Shown: positions 24,716 to 33,405, numbered from the stretch's first letter. The stretch is 40,773 bases of DNA from a delta proteobacterium NaphS2 (GCA_000179315.1 ADZZ01000014.1:1-40773), one strand, 5' to 3'. Notes: a model not told the origin generated them from the sequence alone. A program made the numbers and translations.

Positions 24716-26107
24716 ATGAAGCCGGCCGTCGACATAAAGGATTATGCTTACCAGTACCCGGGCAGAGAGGTCTGGGCTCTCTCCGGAGTTAACCTGTCTG
24801 TGCGGCCCGGCGAATGCGTCTGTCTTACGGGGCCGTCGGGTTGCGGCAAAAGCACGCTTTTTCTGGCCATTAAAGGGCTTTTGAAAAGCGGCCGGGAAAA
24901 GGGGTCCATTCGGGTCGCCGACGGAAACGGGCACGCCCGTGCGGGGCTCGTCTTTCAAAATGCGGAAAGTCAACTTCTGTGCACCACCGTGGCGGATGAA
25001 GTGGCCTTTGGGCCCCAGAACTTCGGGTTTGATCAAAAGGAAATTGAAACCGCCGTCAAAAAGAGCCTGGAAAGGGTTTCCCTGACCGGCTTTGAAACCT
25101 GGAATGTGGAAGCCCTTTCCGCCGGGCAAACCCATCGTCTGGCCATTGCATCGGTGCTTTCCACCGCTCCCGGCATACTGCTGCTGGATGAACCCGCCGC
25201 TCAACTGGATGCCCCCGGTAAGGATCGATTAAGAGCCCTGCTCAAGGAAATGAAGGCGGCGGGACATACGCTGATCATCGCCGATCACGACCTCGATCCT
25301 TTTGAAACCCTTGCGGACCGATACGTTTTCATGGAGCAGGGCCGTATCCAACGTATTGATGCCCAAATTCAGAAGTTGCCCCCCCCCCATAAGGTTTCAG
25401 GGGCTTCACCCTCAGGCGGGACCGTGGCCCGGAACCCCGGAAAACCGATTCTGGCCGTAGAAGGACTTTTCATGTCCGGCAACAGCGGGCGGCCTTTGTT
25501 TGATAAATTGCGCTTTCAACTCATGCCCGGCCGAAGAGTCTTCATTCATGGTCATAACGGTGTGGGAAAATCGACCCTTCTCAAGTGCCTGGCCGGACTT
25601 GTTCGCCCGGAGGCGGGCAGCATTGAATTGACCGGTATGGGAACGCCTGCGCCGGACAAGCTTCTGGGGAAAATGGGACTCCTTTTTCAAAACCCGGAAA
25701 GGCAGCTCTTTGAGGACACGGTTCAGCGTGAAGTGGCATTTTCCCTCAAGAGAATGGGGCTTGCGGACCGGGAGATCCGGGCACGTGTTGAAGAAGCGCT
25801 TGATATTTTTGAGGTGGGTCATCTGGCGGACCGCTCACCCCTGACCCTCAGTTTCGGCGAACAGCACCGAGTGGCGCTTGCTTCGGTCATCGCGCCGCAG
25901 CCGGACATTCTGATGCTGGACGAACCTTTTGCAGGCCTTGATTTTGGTCGCAGAAGAAATATCTTAAAGATTCTCTCCCATTTGTGTCAAACATTTGGCA
26001 AAACAGTGGTCATTGCATCCCACGAGCCCTTTCCGTATAACGACTGGGCCGATGACACACTTTTTTTAACGGATGGACATTTTGAAAAAATGCCGCGCGA
26101 ACAATAG
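24716..26107 (+). CDS. ecfA: Fused double-ATPase of an ECF transporter (EcfA-EcfA)
   Basis: A 463-residue protein with two ABC ATPase domains, replacing the usual separate EcfA and EcfA'. Domain 1 (about 1-220): Walker A GPSGCGKST near 40, Q-loop FQNAESQL, signature LSAGQTHRLA, Walker B ILLLDEP, H-loop ADHD. Domain 2 (about 245-460): GHNGVGKST near 280, FQNPERQLF, LSFGEQHRVALAS, ILMLDEPFAGLD, ASHEP. All catalytic parts are present in both. The linker is encoded by ten consecutive C (25379-25388), giving PPP. A GTG at 24710 is an alternative start. It overlaps ecfT by 35 bases. Confidence 0.93.
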   Translation: MKPAVDIKDYAYQYPGREVWALSGVNLSVRPGECVCLTGPSGCGKSTLFLAIKGLLKSGREKGSIRVADGNGHARAGLVFQNAESQLLCTTVADEVAFGPQNFGFDQKEIETAVKKSLERVSLTGFETWNVEALSAGQTHRLAIASVLSTAPGILLLDEPAAQLDAPGKDRLRALLKEMKAAGHTLIIADHDLDPFETLADRYVFMEQGRIQRIDAQIQKLPPPHKVSGASPSGGTVARNPGKPILAVEGLFMSGNSGRPLFDKLRFQLMPGRRVFIHGHNGVGKSTLLKCLAGLVRPEAGSIELTGMGTPAPDKLLGKMGLLFQNPERQLFEDTVQREVAFSLKRMGLADREIRARVEEALDIFEVGHLADRSPLTLSFGEQHRVALASVIAPQPDILMLDEPFAGLDFGRRRNILKILSHLCQTFGKTVVIASHEPFPYNDWADDTLFLTDGHFEKMPREQ

Positions 26108-26756
26108 GAGCGGATTCAGACCCAATGCGTTTCAGTATTGCGCCGGCCGTTCCCCCATCCACCGGCTGGGCCCCGGATGGAAAATGATACTGGCCCTCGC
26201 CCTTTCCGCAGGGGCCATCGCGGCCCGTGAGCCGTGGATGCTGCTGGTGTTGCTCGCCACCAACCTGGTCTACTACCTTTCCGCTCAATTGGGCTTCGTC
26301 AACTTATGGCGGGATATCCGGCTTTTTTTGGTCCAAATGGTGATTATCCTGCTCCTTTACCTGCTGAAGTACGGCGTTTCGGAAGGTTTCTGGCCCGGAT
26401 TGCGAACCGGTTTTCAAATCCTGCTGCTTTTTCTGCCGGGCACGGTTCTGCTGCGTACCACCGAAGGTTCCCAAATGATGCGGAGTCTCAAAAAACTGAT
26501 GCCGGAGCGATTGAGCTTTCTCCTTTTTACCAGTCTGCGCTTTGTTCCCTTTTTCGCCCGTGAGTCCAAGGAGATCGCAATGGCCCAGCAACTGCGCGGT
26601 GCACCCGTCGGGATTCGATACGCCTGGAACCCCAGACACTGGCGGGATCTGTTTCAGTGTCTGATGATCCCGCTGATGGTGCGGGCGCTTAAAACCGCTC
26701 GAACAGCAGCCCTTTCCGCCGAAGCCAGGGGATTTGAAGAACGGCTTCACCCATGA
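26073..26756 (+). CDS. ecfT: ECF transporter transmembrane subunit EcfT (CbiQ family)
   Basis: A 227-residue inner-membrane scaffold that couples the ATPases to a substrate-binding S subunit. It starts GRSPIHRLGPGWKMILALAL, typical of EcfT, has four to five hydrophobic segments, and near the C-terminus carries the paired Ala-Arg-Gly-type coupling helices AQQLRGA and ALSAEARGFEER that contact the ATPases. Start ATG 26073 lies inside ecfA; GTG or other inner starts are possible because the first 25 residues are not conserved. It ends in a four-base overlap with the next gene. Confidence 0.9.
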   Translation: MDILKKCRANNRSGFRPNAFQYCAGRSPIHRLGPGWKMILALALSAGAIAAREPWMLLVLLATNLVYYLSAQLGFVNLWRDIRLFLVQMVIILLLYLLKYGVSEGFWPGLRTGFQILLLFLPGTVLLRTTEGSQMMRSLKKLMPERLSFLLFTSLRFVPFFARESKEIAMAQQLRGAPVGIRYAWNPRHWRDLFQCLMIPLMVRALKTARTAALSAEARGFEERLHP

Positions 26757-27274
26757 AAAAACTGACCCTTCAGGAAGCCCTTATCCTGGCATTCTGCGCC
26801 TGTTTCATCGTCATTACCCGGGCCGTATTCCGGTTGCACCTGAACATTCCGGGTCACGCCATGTTTTTCACCATGTTTTTCCTGATTCTTGGAAAAGGTT
26901 GTGTGCCGAAAATCGGAGCAGCTACCCTCATGGGGATACTGGCGGGTCTATTGTGTACGCTTTTGGGCATGGGTAAGGGGGGACCGCTGATCATGCTCAA
27001 GTTTCTCTTTCCCGCCCTCATGGTGGACTTGGCGGGTCTATTTTCAAAGGGAATGGCCGGTAGTTATATCGCCTGCGCCATTGTTGGTGCACTGGGCGCC
27101 GCAAGCCGTTTTTTGAGCATTCTGATTGTGGAATGGGTCATCGGCGTGGACTGGGATATCATCATTCGGCATGCGCTCATTTCATCTGCTTCCGGCATCA
27201 TTTTCGGTGTGCTGGGCTCCCTCATGGTGCCGCCCATCGTCCGAAAACTTACCACCCACGGTTTGATTTCGTGA
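26753..27274 (+). CDS. Putative ECF transporter S component
   Basis: A 173-residue, very hydrophobic protein with five or six membrane segments, the size of an ECF S component (substrate-binding subunit). It begins MKKLTLQEALILAFCACFIV, carries small-residue-rich helices (GAATLMGILAGLLCTLLGMG) as S units do for docking on EcfT, and overlaps ecfT by ATGA. I cannot place it in a named vitamin or metal group (no RibU, ThiT, BioY or CbiM hallmark), so the ligand is open. Position as last gene of receptor-TiaS-like-EcfA-EcfT supports the role. Confidence 0.65.
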   Translation: MKKLTLQEALILAFCACFIVITRAVFRLHLNIPGHAMFFTMFFLILGKGCVPKIGAATLMGILAGLLCTLLGMGKGGPLIMLKFLFPALMVDLAGLFSKGMAGSYIACAIVGALGAASRFLSILIVEWVIGVDWDIIIRHALISSASGIIFGVLGSLMVPPIVRKLTTHGLIS

Positions 27275-27311
27275 TGGTTTCCACGGTCTTTTTCTGTTTA
27301 GAAGGCTTTCC

Positions 27312-27692
27312 TTATGGGTTTAGCGGTGCTTTTGAAAAAGCCTCTTCAACGGCTTCCAACAATTCATCCTCAGTAAAGGGTTTTGAAAGATACACAGCCG
27401 CCCCCAGTTTCGTGGCCTGTACGGCACTTGACAGGGTGGAATAGCCCGTCATGATGATCACGGGCATTTCCGGCCGTCTGTCTTTGGCGATTTTAAGGAT
27501 TTCCATCCCGTCCATATCAGGCAGTTTGATATCCAGCAGGACCAAATCATATTGGACCCGTTCGACGGAGAGCAATCCGGCCTTGCCGGTTTTGGCGTAA
27601 TCAACACAGTGCCCTCTTTCAGTCAGAACCAGATCGCAGGCGTCGCAGATAACACCTTCGTTGTCGATAACGATAATATCCAACGGTCTCAT
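27312..27692 (-). CDS. Receiver-only response regulator paired with the GAF kinase
   Basis: A 126-residue receiver domain without output. It has the phospho-acceptor Asp in LVLLDIKLPDMDGMEILKIA, the switch Thr in IIMTGYS and the Lys in YLSKPFTEDEL. The first acidic position reads VIDNEG rather than DDE, so one of the two Mg-binding acidic residues is Asn, which may weaken phosphorylation. The start overlaps the kinase stop by four bases, so it is the kinase's partner or a phosphate relay to the NtrC-type regulator at 29.9 kb, whose receiver is similar. Convergent with the ECF genes. Confidence 0.9.
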   Translation of the reverse strand: MRPLDIIVIDNEGVICDACDLVLTERGHCVDYAKTGKAGLLSVERVQYDLVLLDIKLPDMDGMEILKIAKDRRPEMPVIIMTGYSTLSSAVQATKLGAAVYLSKPFTEDELLEAVEEAFSKAPLNP

Positions 27693-28924
27693 GATCGATC
27701 CTTTTCCGTCGAATTGTGAGGCGGAATCGGGAGTTCAACGATGAAACGGGCGCCCCGGTTCGGTTTGCTGATTACCCGGATGTTTCCTTTATGGTTTTCC
27801 ACAATCCCGTAGCTGACGGCGAGCCCCAACCCCGTTCCGTCTCCCTTTGTTGAGAAGAAAGGCTCGAATATCTTATTTAAGTTTTCTTCCACAATTCCGC
27901 ATCCATCGTCTGAAACTTCCATATGGACGGAACCCGCCTTCGAATCGACGTCACTCCTGACGATTACCAACCCCTTCTCTTCGACCGCCTGAAGCGCGTT
28001 GAGCAGAAGATTGATGAAAACCTGTTCAATCTGATTCTTGTCCAGAAAGGTATTGACCATATTTTGTGCAAGTTCTTTCCTGATATGGACCTGCCGAAGA
28101 CGAAACTCGTTTTCCACGATCCCCAGTGCGGATTCCATAATCCGGTTTATGTCTGCCAGCATCATTTCAGGTTCCTGTTCTCTCGAAAACTCCAGCATAC
28201 CTTTTATAATGCGCTTGCAGCGCTGCGTCTCTTTGATGATAATATTGAGTCCTTCTTCAAGTTGGCTGCCTTTCTCGACTTTTTTTCTCAGGTTTGAGCT
28301 GTAAAGCAGGATGCCGGTGAGCGGATTATTGATCTCATGGGCGATGCCGGCTGCCATACGGCCCAAAGACGATCTCTTTTCCACCTGCGTGGCCAGATGA
28401 TCGAACCTGGACCTCTCATTTTCCATCAGTTGGACCCGTTTGATCACGCAGGCGCAATGCATCGCCACCGTCTTGATGAAATCCAGCGCATCGTCTGAAA
28501 ACGGGCGTTCTGCGGTAAAGTATATTCGTATGATGCCCATGGGTTCATCGATGCCCAAGGGCATGTCGACCATCATTCTGACCCCATCCTCCCACGTTAA
28601 TTCGGGATGTTCGATCCTCGGAGCGTTCCAAATATCCTTTATGATGGAAATTTCGTGCAAATCGGACAGAATGGAAAGAATCGCCTCAGCACTGACCGGT
28701 CCCTCATTTAAGTATCGCTCCCCCAATCCCCAGGCTGCTCGGACCTCGAACAGGTTGTTTTCCTTGTTCAAAAGCCTGAGAACGGCGCCTTCAGCGCCGA
28801 ATGCGCCCGTGGTTTTGGCGACTACCATGTCCAGCACCGACTGGAGATCGGTGAGGGAATGCATGGCCCGGATCACGTCCCTGAGACCGTGAAAATAGTC
28901 TTCAAACTTTGTCGTGGAGGTCAT
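27689..28924 (-). CDS. GAF-domain sensor histidine kinase
   Basis: A 411-residue soluble kinase. Residues about 20-165 form a GAF sensory domain (LQSVLDMVVAKTTGAFGAEG), about 185-250 the HisKA dimer helix with phospho-acceptor H196 in GIAHEINNPLTG, and 290-405 the HATPase with N box (FINLLLNALQA), G1 (SDDGCGI), F box (FEPFFSTK) and G2 (GTGLGLAVSYGIV). No membrane segment, so the signal is cytoplasmic. It is followed by its receiver with a four-base overlap. NtrB-like architecture fits with the NtrC-type activator upstream, though the direct pair is an inference. Confidence 0.92.
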   Translation of the reverse strand: MTSTTKFEDYFHGLRDVIRAMHSLTDLQSVLDMVVAKTTGAFGAEGAVLRLLNKENNLFEVRAAWGLGERYLNEGPVSAEAILSILSDLHEISIIKDIWNAPRIEHPELTWEDGVRMMVDMPLGIDEPMGIIRIYFTAERPFSDDALDFIKTVAMHCACVIKRVQLMENERSRFDHLATQVEKRSSLGRMAAGIAHEINNPLTGILLYSSNLRKKVEKGSQLEEGLNIIIKETQRCKRIIKGMLEFSREQEPEMMLADINRIMESALGIVENEFRLRQVHIRKELAQNMVNTFLDKNQIEQVFINLLLNALQAVEEKGLVIVRSDVDSKAGSVHMEVSDDGCGIVEENLNKIFEPFFSTKGDGTGLGLAVSYGIVENHKGNIRVISKPNRGARFIVELPIPPHNSTEKDRS

Positions 28925-29053
28925 CGCATCTCCACCTTTTTAATCTTCCGGGGCATTGATCCATCCATTTCGGGAAAACGCTTGCTTTGGTCAGGCGCTA
29001 CGCCTTGAAGCTGTTGGCATTTTGGGTACTTTAGTCACGCGGACAAAGGCGGC

Positions 29054-29512
29054 TTATTTATAATAACTATCGGAAATTTGCGCATTCTTTATCTGGAGCC
29101 TTGTGATGAGTGTCTTTGCGAGGCGCTTCATGACGATAAAGCCTATTTCAAAGTCTTTGTAAAAGATTTCATTTAGATCCGAGGCCGCCCATTTGAAGAG
29201 TTCAAGATCCGTGATGGCTTTTGTCGTTCCAATGTACTTTTTGGGTTCCAAATCCACCATGGAGGAAATGCCGAACGCCATGCCGTCGGTAAGCACCGTG
29301 ACAAGAATGTGTGTTTCAGCGTATTTTTCAAAAGAAAGCCCCACTCTCCCTTTTTTTACGGCCCATAGATTTTTGGCATATTCATCTTGTCTGAATACAT
29401 AATCCCCCGCTTTAAATTTAACGAATGATGTTATTTCCAAAATTTTTTTCAAGGTTGCATCATCGAGACAATTCAGCATCATAACTGTCTTCAATTCATC
29501 TATGCTGTGCAT
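29054..29512 (-). CDS. Cyclic-nucleotide-binding-domain protein
   Basis: A 152-residue protein with a single CRP-like cNMP-binding fold: LNCLDDATLKKILEITSFVK, FKAGDYVFRQDEYAKNLWAV and GMAFGISSMVDLEPKKYIGT. It has no HTH, so it is not a CRP/FNR transcription factor; the phosphate-binding Arg typical of CRP is not evident. I choose ATG 29512, which has AAGGAGG six bases upstream; an upstream copy of this start region gives another ATG at 29554. Possibly senses a nucleotide or redox state for the neighbouring regulators. Confidence 0.8.
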   Translation of the reverse strand: MHSIDELKTVMMLNCLDDATLKKILEITSFVKFKAGDYVFRQDEYAKNLWAVKKGRVGLSFEKYAETHILVTVLTDGMAFGISSMVDLEPKKYIGTTKAITDLELFKWAASDLNEIFYKDFEIGFIVMKRLAKTLITRLQIKNAQISDSYYK

Positions 29513-29568
29513 GCCCGACCTCCTTACCGTCTTCACTCCATTTATGCTATGCATGATCAACCCCCTTT
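29484..29568 (-). repeat. Tandem duplication of a ribosome-binding site and start codon
   Basis: On the minus strand two 42-base units follow each other: AAAGGGGGTTGATC then ATGCATAGCATAAATGGAG, and TAAGGAGGTCGGGC then ATGCACAGCATAGATGAAT. Each has a Shine-Dalgarno, an ATG and codons for MHSI..[VL]KTV. Both starts are in the same frame. Confidence 0.8.
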
Positions 29569-29920
29569 CTCCGGTGCGTCACGGATCGCCAAAATGCCAT
29601 GCGCGCCGATAAACTTCAAAGTATACAGTCCCCTCAGACATTGTAGAAGCAAAAGTCGTGCCGAAAATCCGAACACAGTAATCAGCGATATGAAAATAAA
29701 AATATGTTTATATATCAAATTGTTATATTGACAATATGAAAAGCGGCCATACCCGGGAAAATGGTGAATCGTATAAAAAATTATAGGGTTAACGGGCTAG
29801 TGAGGTGACTTATTGCCGTAATGTAAAAGAGTTATGGGTGTATGTGAATTAATACGGTTGCATGAAAGGTGATACGGAATTGAGACAAGAGGAATTCGTG
29901 CGGTTTCCGCTGCCGGGTCT
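29561..29920. other. Intergenic region before the cNMP-binding gene
   Basis: About 360 bases between two minus-strand genes. It holds the upstream Shine-Dalgarno (near 29560-29568) and the inverted repeat at 29725-29737. The part 29690-29850 is AT-rich, a likely promoter zone for the cNMP gene. Open frames here are short and unconvincing. Confidence 0.5.
29725..29737. promoter_or_regulatory. Inverted repeat, possible operator
   Basis: ATATTG-A-CAATAT is a perfect 6-bp inverted repeat in AT-rich DNA about 210 bases upstream of the cNMP-binding gene start. It may be an operator; the regulator is unknown. Confidence 0.3.
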
Positions 29921-31330
29921 TCAAATTTTCTTTGCGACATCCGCCGAAAGTCGATGCTTTTTCATGAGCGCTGAAAAATTCGATCTTTGCATGCCCACTC
30001 TCTTGGCAGCCTGCGTAATGTTTCCATCGGTGCTGGAAAGGGCCCTTCGAAGAAAGGCACGTTCAATTTGCCCGAACTCTTTTTCCAGCATTTCCTGTTT
30101 AGCCCTTTTGAGTTCATCCAGTGTTTCAGGAATTGCGTGAGGGGGCCGGATCCGGTCCGAATCCAATTGATACGCTATGGTTTCACAGCCCAGGCTTCCG
30201 TCATCTGCCATGATAACCAAACGTTCCACCAGATTCTTCAGCTGTCGAACATTGCCCGGCCAGTCATGATTGATCAAAAACGCCAGTGCGTCGTCTGAAA
30301 ATCCGTCAATGCGCTTTTCCATTTGCTGACAATAAATTTTCAAAAAATGATAGAGCAATTTCGGGATATCATCTCTCCTTTCACGAAGTGGTGGAATAAG
30401 GAGGGGAAACACATTCAAACGATAGAAAAAATCTTCCCGGAATTTGCCGTCTGCTACCATTGATTTAAGATCCCGGTTGGTTGCGCCGATAATCCGAACA
30501 TCCGCTTTCCTGAACCGGTTGCCTCCCACCGGCATATATTCATGGGTTTCCAGGGCTCTCAGCAGCCTGGCTTGTGTGGCCAAGTCCAGGTTGGCCACCT
30601 CGTCGAGAAAGAGGGATCCGTGGTTTGCCATCTCGAAAATGCCTTCCTTATCCTTGACGGCACCGGTAAAGGCACCCTTGACATGCCCAAACAATTCGCT
30701 TTCCAAAAGGGACGACGAAAAGGTGCTGCAGTCTATGGGCATAAAGCGGGCGGCCGCTCTTCTGCTGCGAGCATGGATGGCTCTGGCGAAAAGCTCTTTT
30801 CCCGTTCCACTTTCCCCACAGAGAAGCACCGTGCTGTCGGTGGGGGCTACCTTGTCGATCCCTTCGAATATGTTCAGAATTTTTTGGTTTTCTCCGATGA
30901 TATTTCTATAATCGAAACGTTGCGCGAGTTGTTGCCGCAAATACAGATTTTCCTCTTTTAACCGTTTATTCTCGAGGGCCTTTTTTACGGCAATGGAAAG
31001 CTCATCATCGGAGAACGGCTTGGTCAGATAATCGAACGCTCCCGATTTCATTGCGTCAACAGCGTTTTGTACGGAAAAATGGCCTGTCATGACAATGATT
31101 TGCTCGGCCGGTTTTTCTTTCCCCACGGTCTTCAGGATTTCCATACCGTCCAGATCCGGCAGCTTCATGTCGAGCAAAACCACGTCGTAGCCACCGTTTA
31201 AGATGGCATCAAGACCGGATCTGCCGTCCATGCGGATGTCAACTGAATAATTTTCGTCCATGAGCGCCATACGACACCCGTTGCAGATAACCTGCTCGTC
31301 GTCTACAATGAGAATGTTGGCGGCTTCCAT
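29921..31330 (-). CDS. NtrC-family sigma-54-dependent response regulator
   Basis: A 469-residue activator: receiver (about 1-120, phospho-acceptor in VVLLDMKLPDLDGMEIL, switch Thr in IVMTGH, Lys in YLTKPF), AAA+ domain (about 140-375, Walker A GESGTGKE, sigma-54 loop GAFTGA, Walker B GSLFLDEV, arginine finger region NVFPLLIPPLRERRDD) and a Fis-type HTH at the C-terminus (GNITQAAKRVGMQRSNFSAL). It should open sigma-54 promoters when phosphorylated. ATG 31330 has GGGAGG eight bases before it; TTG 31333 is an alternative. The likely kinase is the GAF kinase at 27.7 kb. Targets not found in this window. Confidence 0.94.
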   Translation of the reverse strand: MEAANILIVDDEQVICNGCRMALMDENYSVDIRMDGRSGLDAILNGGYDVVLLDMKLPDLDGMEILKTVGKEKPAEQIIVMTGHFSVQNAVDAMKSGAFDYLTKPFSDDELSIAVKKALENKRLKEENLYLRQQLAQRFDYRNIIGENQKILNIFEGIDKVAPTDSTVLLCGESGTGKELFARAIHARSRRAAARFMPIDCSTFSSSLLESELFGHVKGAFTGAVKDKEGIFEMANHGSLFLDEVANLDLATQARLLRALETHEYMPVGGNRFRKADVRIIGATNRDLKSMVADGKFREDFFYRLNVFPLLIPPLRERRDDIPKLLYHFLKIYCQQMEKRIDGFSDDALAFLINHDWPGNVRQLKNLVERLVIMADDGSLGCETIAYQLDSDRIRPPHAIPETLDELKRAKQEMLEKEFGQIERAFLRRALSSTDGNITQAAKRVGMQRSNFSALMKKHRLSADVAKKI

Positions 31331-31432
31331 CAATTTGTCCTCCCATTCCTTTATGGAAACGACGTGATGTCCATGGCATCAAAATTTTCGGGCTGTCCGC
31401 GCCACGTCAGGGTAAAGCGTTTTTGTCCCCTA

Positions 31433-31447
31433 TTTAGACCGTCTAAA
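31433..31447. promoter_or_regulatory. Perfect palindrome upstream of the NtrC-type gene
   Basis: TTTAGAC-C-GTCTAAA, a perfect 7-bp inverted repeat, about 100 bases before the start of the NtrC-type gene in the 440-base gap between it and the divergent amidohydrolase. It could be an operator for either gene. The rest of the gap (31334-31775) has no convincing gene. Confidence 0.45.
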
Positions 31448-31775
31448 GATATTTTATAATAAGTTGGCGTAAGCATCAAAGGAAATATCCAATTTCGCAA
31501 AGCCGCCTGGTCAACTGGCGCTTTCGGCTGTTGAATTGAGATGCGATCATCAAGACCCTCGGTTTTGTTCTTGAAAATTTTTCCAGAAAATTCACTTTGC
31601 AGGACGATTCAAAGGGCCACGTCATGACATCGGGAGTTTCTCCTTTTGAGGGCATATTTGTCCCGAGCCTGAAATGGGTGTGGACAGAGCTAATGCTTTC
31701 AAGCTAATATTTATATGCTTTCACTGAGCATAAAGGGCATCCTTTTACAAATTTAAACCTTTGGATATTTCAAAT

Positions 31776-32942
31776 ATGGATATCAAGAGCATCGTTTCCC
31801 AGCACCAGGAGCTGGTTAGGCCCCTTCGCCGCCAACTGCACCGGATACCGGAAGCCGGTTTTAAGGAGGAAAAGACATCCCGTTTTGTGGCTGATTTCTT
31901 GAAGGATATGGGTCTGGAAGTGGAGACGGGGATTGCCCGCCATGGTGTCGTGGGCCACTTGAAATGCGCTTCTTCCGGCAAAACCCTTCTGATTCGGGCC
32001 GATATGGACGGCCTTCCCGTTACTGAAGAAACGGGACTGGCTTTTGCCTCCACTCACCAAGGGATGATGCATGCCTGCGGGCACGACGGGCACATGAGCA
32101 TGGTCCTGGTAACGGCCAGAATTCTGAAAGGCCTGGCACAACGGATGAAGGGTCATGTGAAATTTGTCTTTCAACCGGCGGAGGAAGGCCCGGGCGGTGC
32201 GCTCCCCATGATCGAGGAAGGGGTGCTGGAAAACCCGCGGGTGGATTACTGCCTGGGCTGTCATGTGTGGCCCCATATACCCGAGGGGAGTATCGGGATC
32301 AGACCGGGCCCCCTGATGGCGGCCATGGATCGTTTTGATCTGACCGTACTGGGCCGGGACGGTCACGGCGCCATGCCCCATTTATGTGTGGATACCATTG
32401 ACGTGGCCACACAGGTCGTCAACGCCCTGCAGCGGGTGGTGAGTCGACAGACGGATCCCACCCACCCGGCGGTTTTGACCGTGGGCACGTTCCATGCCGG
32501 AAACGCTTTCAACGTGATCCCCAAAAAGGCTGTCCTTTCCGGCACCACCCGGACCTTTGACCGTGATGTTTGGCAGCACTTCCCGGATCAGATGGAGAAG
32601 ATCATTGGAGGCGTGTGCGATTCCATGGGCGCTTCCTATGAACTGAACTACCAAAAAGGGTTCCCACCCCTCATTAACGATGAGCAAATGGCCGCACGGG
32701 TGCGTCGTTCCGCCGAACAGGTGGTGGGGAAAGACCGGGTGGTAGTACCGGAACCCACCATGGGCGGCGAAGACATGGCCTGTTTCCTGGAGCGTTCAAA
32801 GGGGTGTTACTTTTTTCTGGGGGTCGGCCGGAAGAACGGCATTTCCCTTCACCATGCGCGTTTCGATTTCAATGAAAGCATCCTTCCTTTGGGCGTTGAA
32901 ACCTATTGTCGTGTCGCCATGGATCTTTTGGGCGAATCATGA
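31776..32942 (+). CDS. M20-family amidohydrolase (IAA-Leu / hippurate hydrolase type)
   Basis: A 388-residue cytoplasmic metallohydrolase that removes acyl or aryl groups from amino acids. Metal-binding and catalytic parts: LRRQLHRIPEAGFKE, RADMDGLPV, HACGHDGH near residue 97, QPAEEGPGGA near 134, the dimer-domain GRDGHGAMPH and a final SLHHARFDFNE. Length is normal. The start is ATG 31776 (NMDIKSIVSQ) or TTG 31761; neither has a strong ribosome site. It stands alone, divergent from the NtrC-type gene, with no peptide transporter next to it. Substrate not determinable. Confidence 0.92.
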   Translation: MDIKSIVSQHQELVRPLRRQLHRIPEAGFKEEKTSRFVADFLKDMGLEVETGIARHGVVGHLKCASSGKTLLIRADMDGLPVTEETGLAFASTHQGMMHACGHDGHMSMVLVTARILKGLAQRMKGHVKFVFQPAEEGPGGALPMIEEGVLENPRVDYCLGCHVWPHIPEGSIGIRPGPLMAAMDRFDLTVLGRDGHGAMPHLCVDTIDVATQVVNALQRVVSRQTDPTHPAVLTVGTFHAGNAFNVIPKKAVLSGTTRTFDRDVWQHFPDQMEKIIGGVCDSMGASYELNYQKGFPPLINDEQMAARVRRSAEQVVGKDRVVVPEPTMGGEDMACFLERSKGCYFFLGVGRKNGISLHHARFDFNESILPLGVETYCRVAMDLLGES

Positions 32943-33405
32943 CGCCCGATGAAATCATAGGAAAATGTTAGATAGTGCTCAGCTGAGTGCCACCCTGTTT
33001 ACAGAAAATATTCATTGTGCTTGGAAAGGAGAGGCTGATGGTTCGTCGCGATGACGGGAGAACCCTTGCGCGGAACGCTTTTTCAAAGCGCATCTGGTTG
33101 TTGGGCATCGTGGGGGTGTCGCTTTTTTGTTTCTAACGCAGAAGACCTACCACTGCTTATTGTCCCCTCGAAAGAGTGCTGTACGGGGGTCTTTGCTCAA
33201 AATGTCTTCGGAAAAATCGTGCCGGTGGGTGTCATTCGAGAGGCAAAAAGAGGATTTTCATCGTCACGGTGCAGGAATTTAAGTAAGAGAATGAACCAAA
33301 GCAGACCGGGGAAAAGGTGCTTTTTTGGGTCAGCAGCCAAGAATCCACCCGACTTCTTACCATGGACGTTTCTTAGAATCAACGCGCAAGAAAATTGATG
33401 AACGC
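32943..33405. other. Gap with one possible tiny membrane ORF
   Basis: About 460 bases without a firmly supported gene. An ATG at 33040 with AAAGGAGAGG upstream opens a 32-codon frame to 33138 ending in RIWLLGIVGVSLFCF, which could be a very small membrane peptide or the start of a gene now cut by a stop. CTCAGCTGAG near 32975 is a short palindrome just after the amidohydrolase without a T-run. Confidence 0.3.

Noticed and set aside
33051-33398. 115-codon plus-strand frame
   Set aside because: No ribosome site, no recognisable residues, and rich in Cys/Arg in the manner of random frames.
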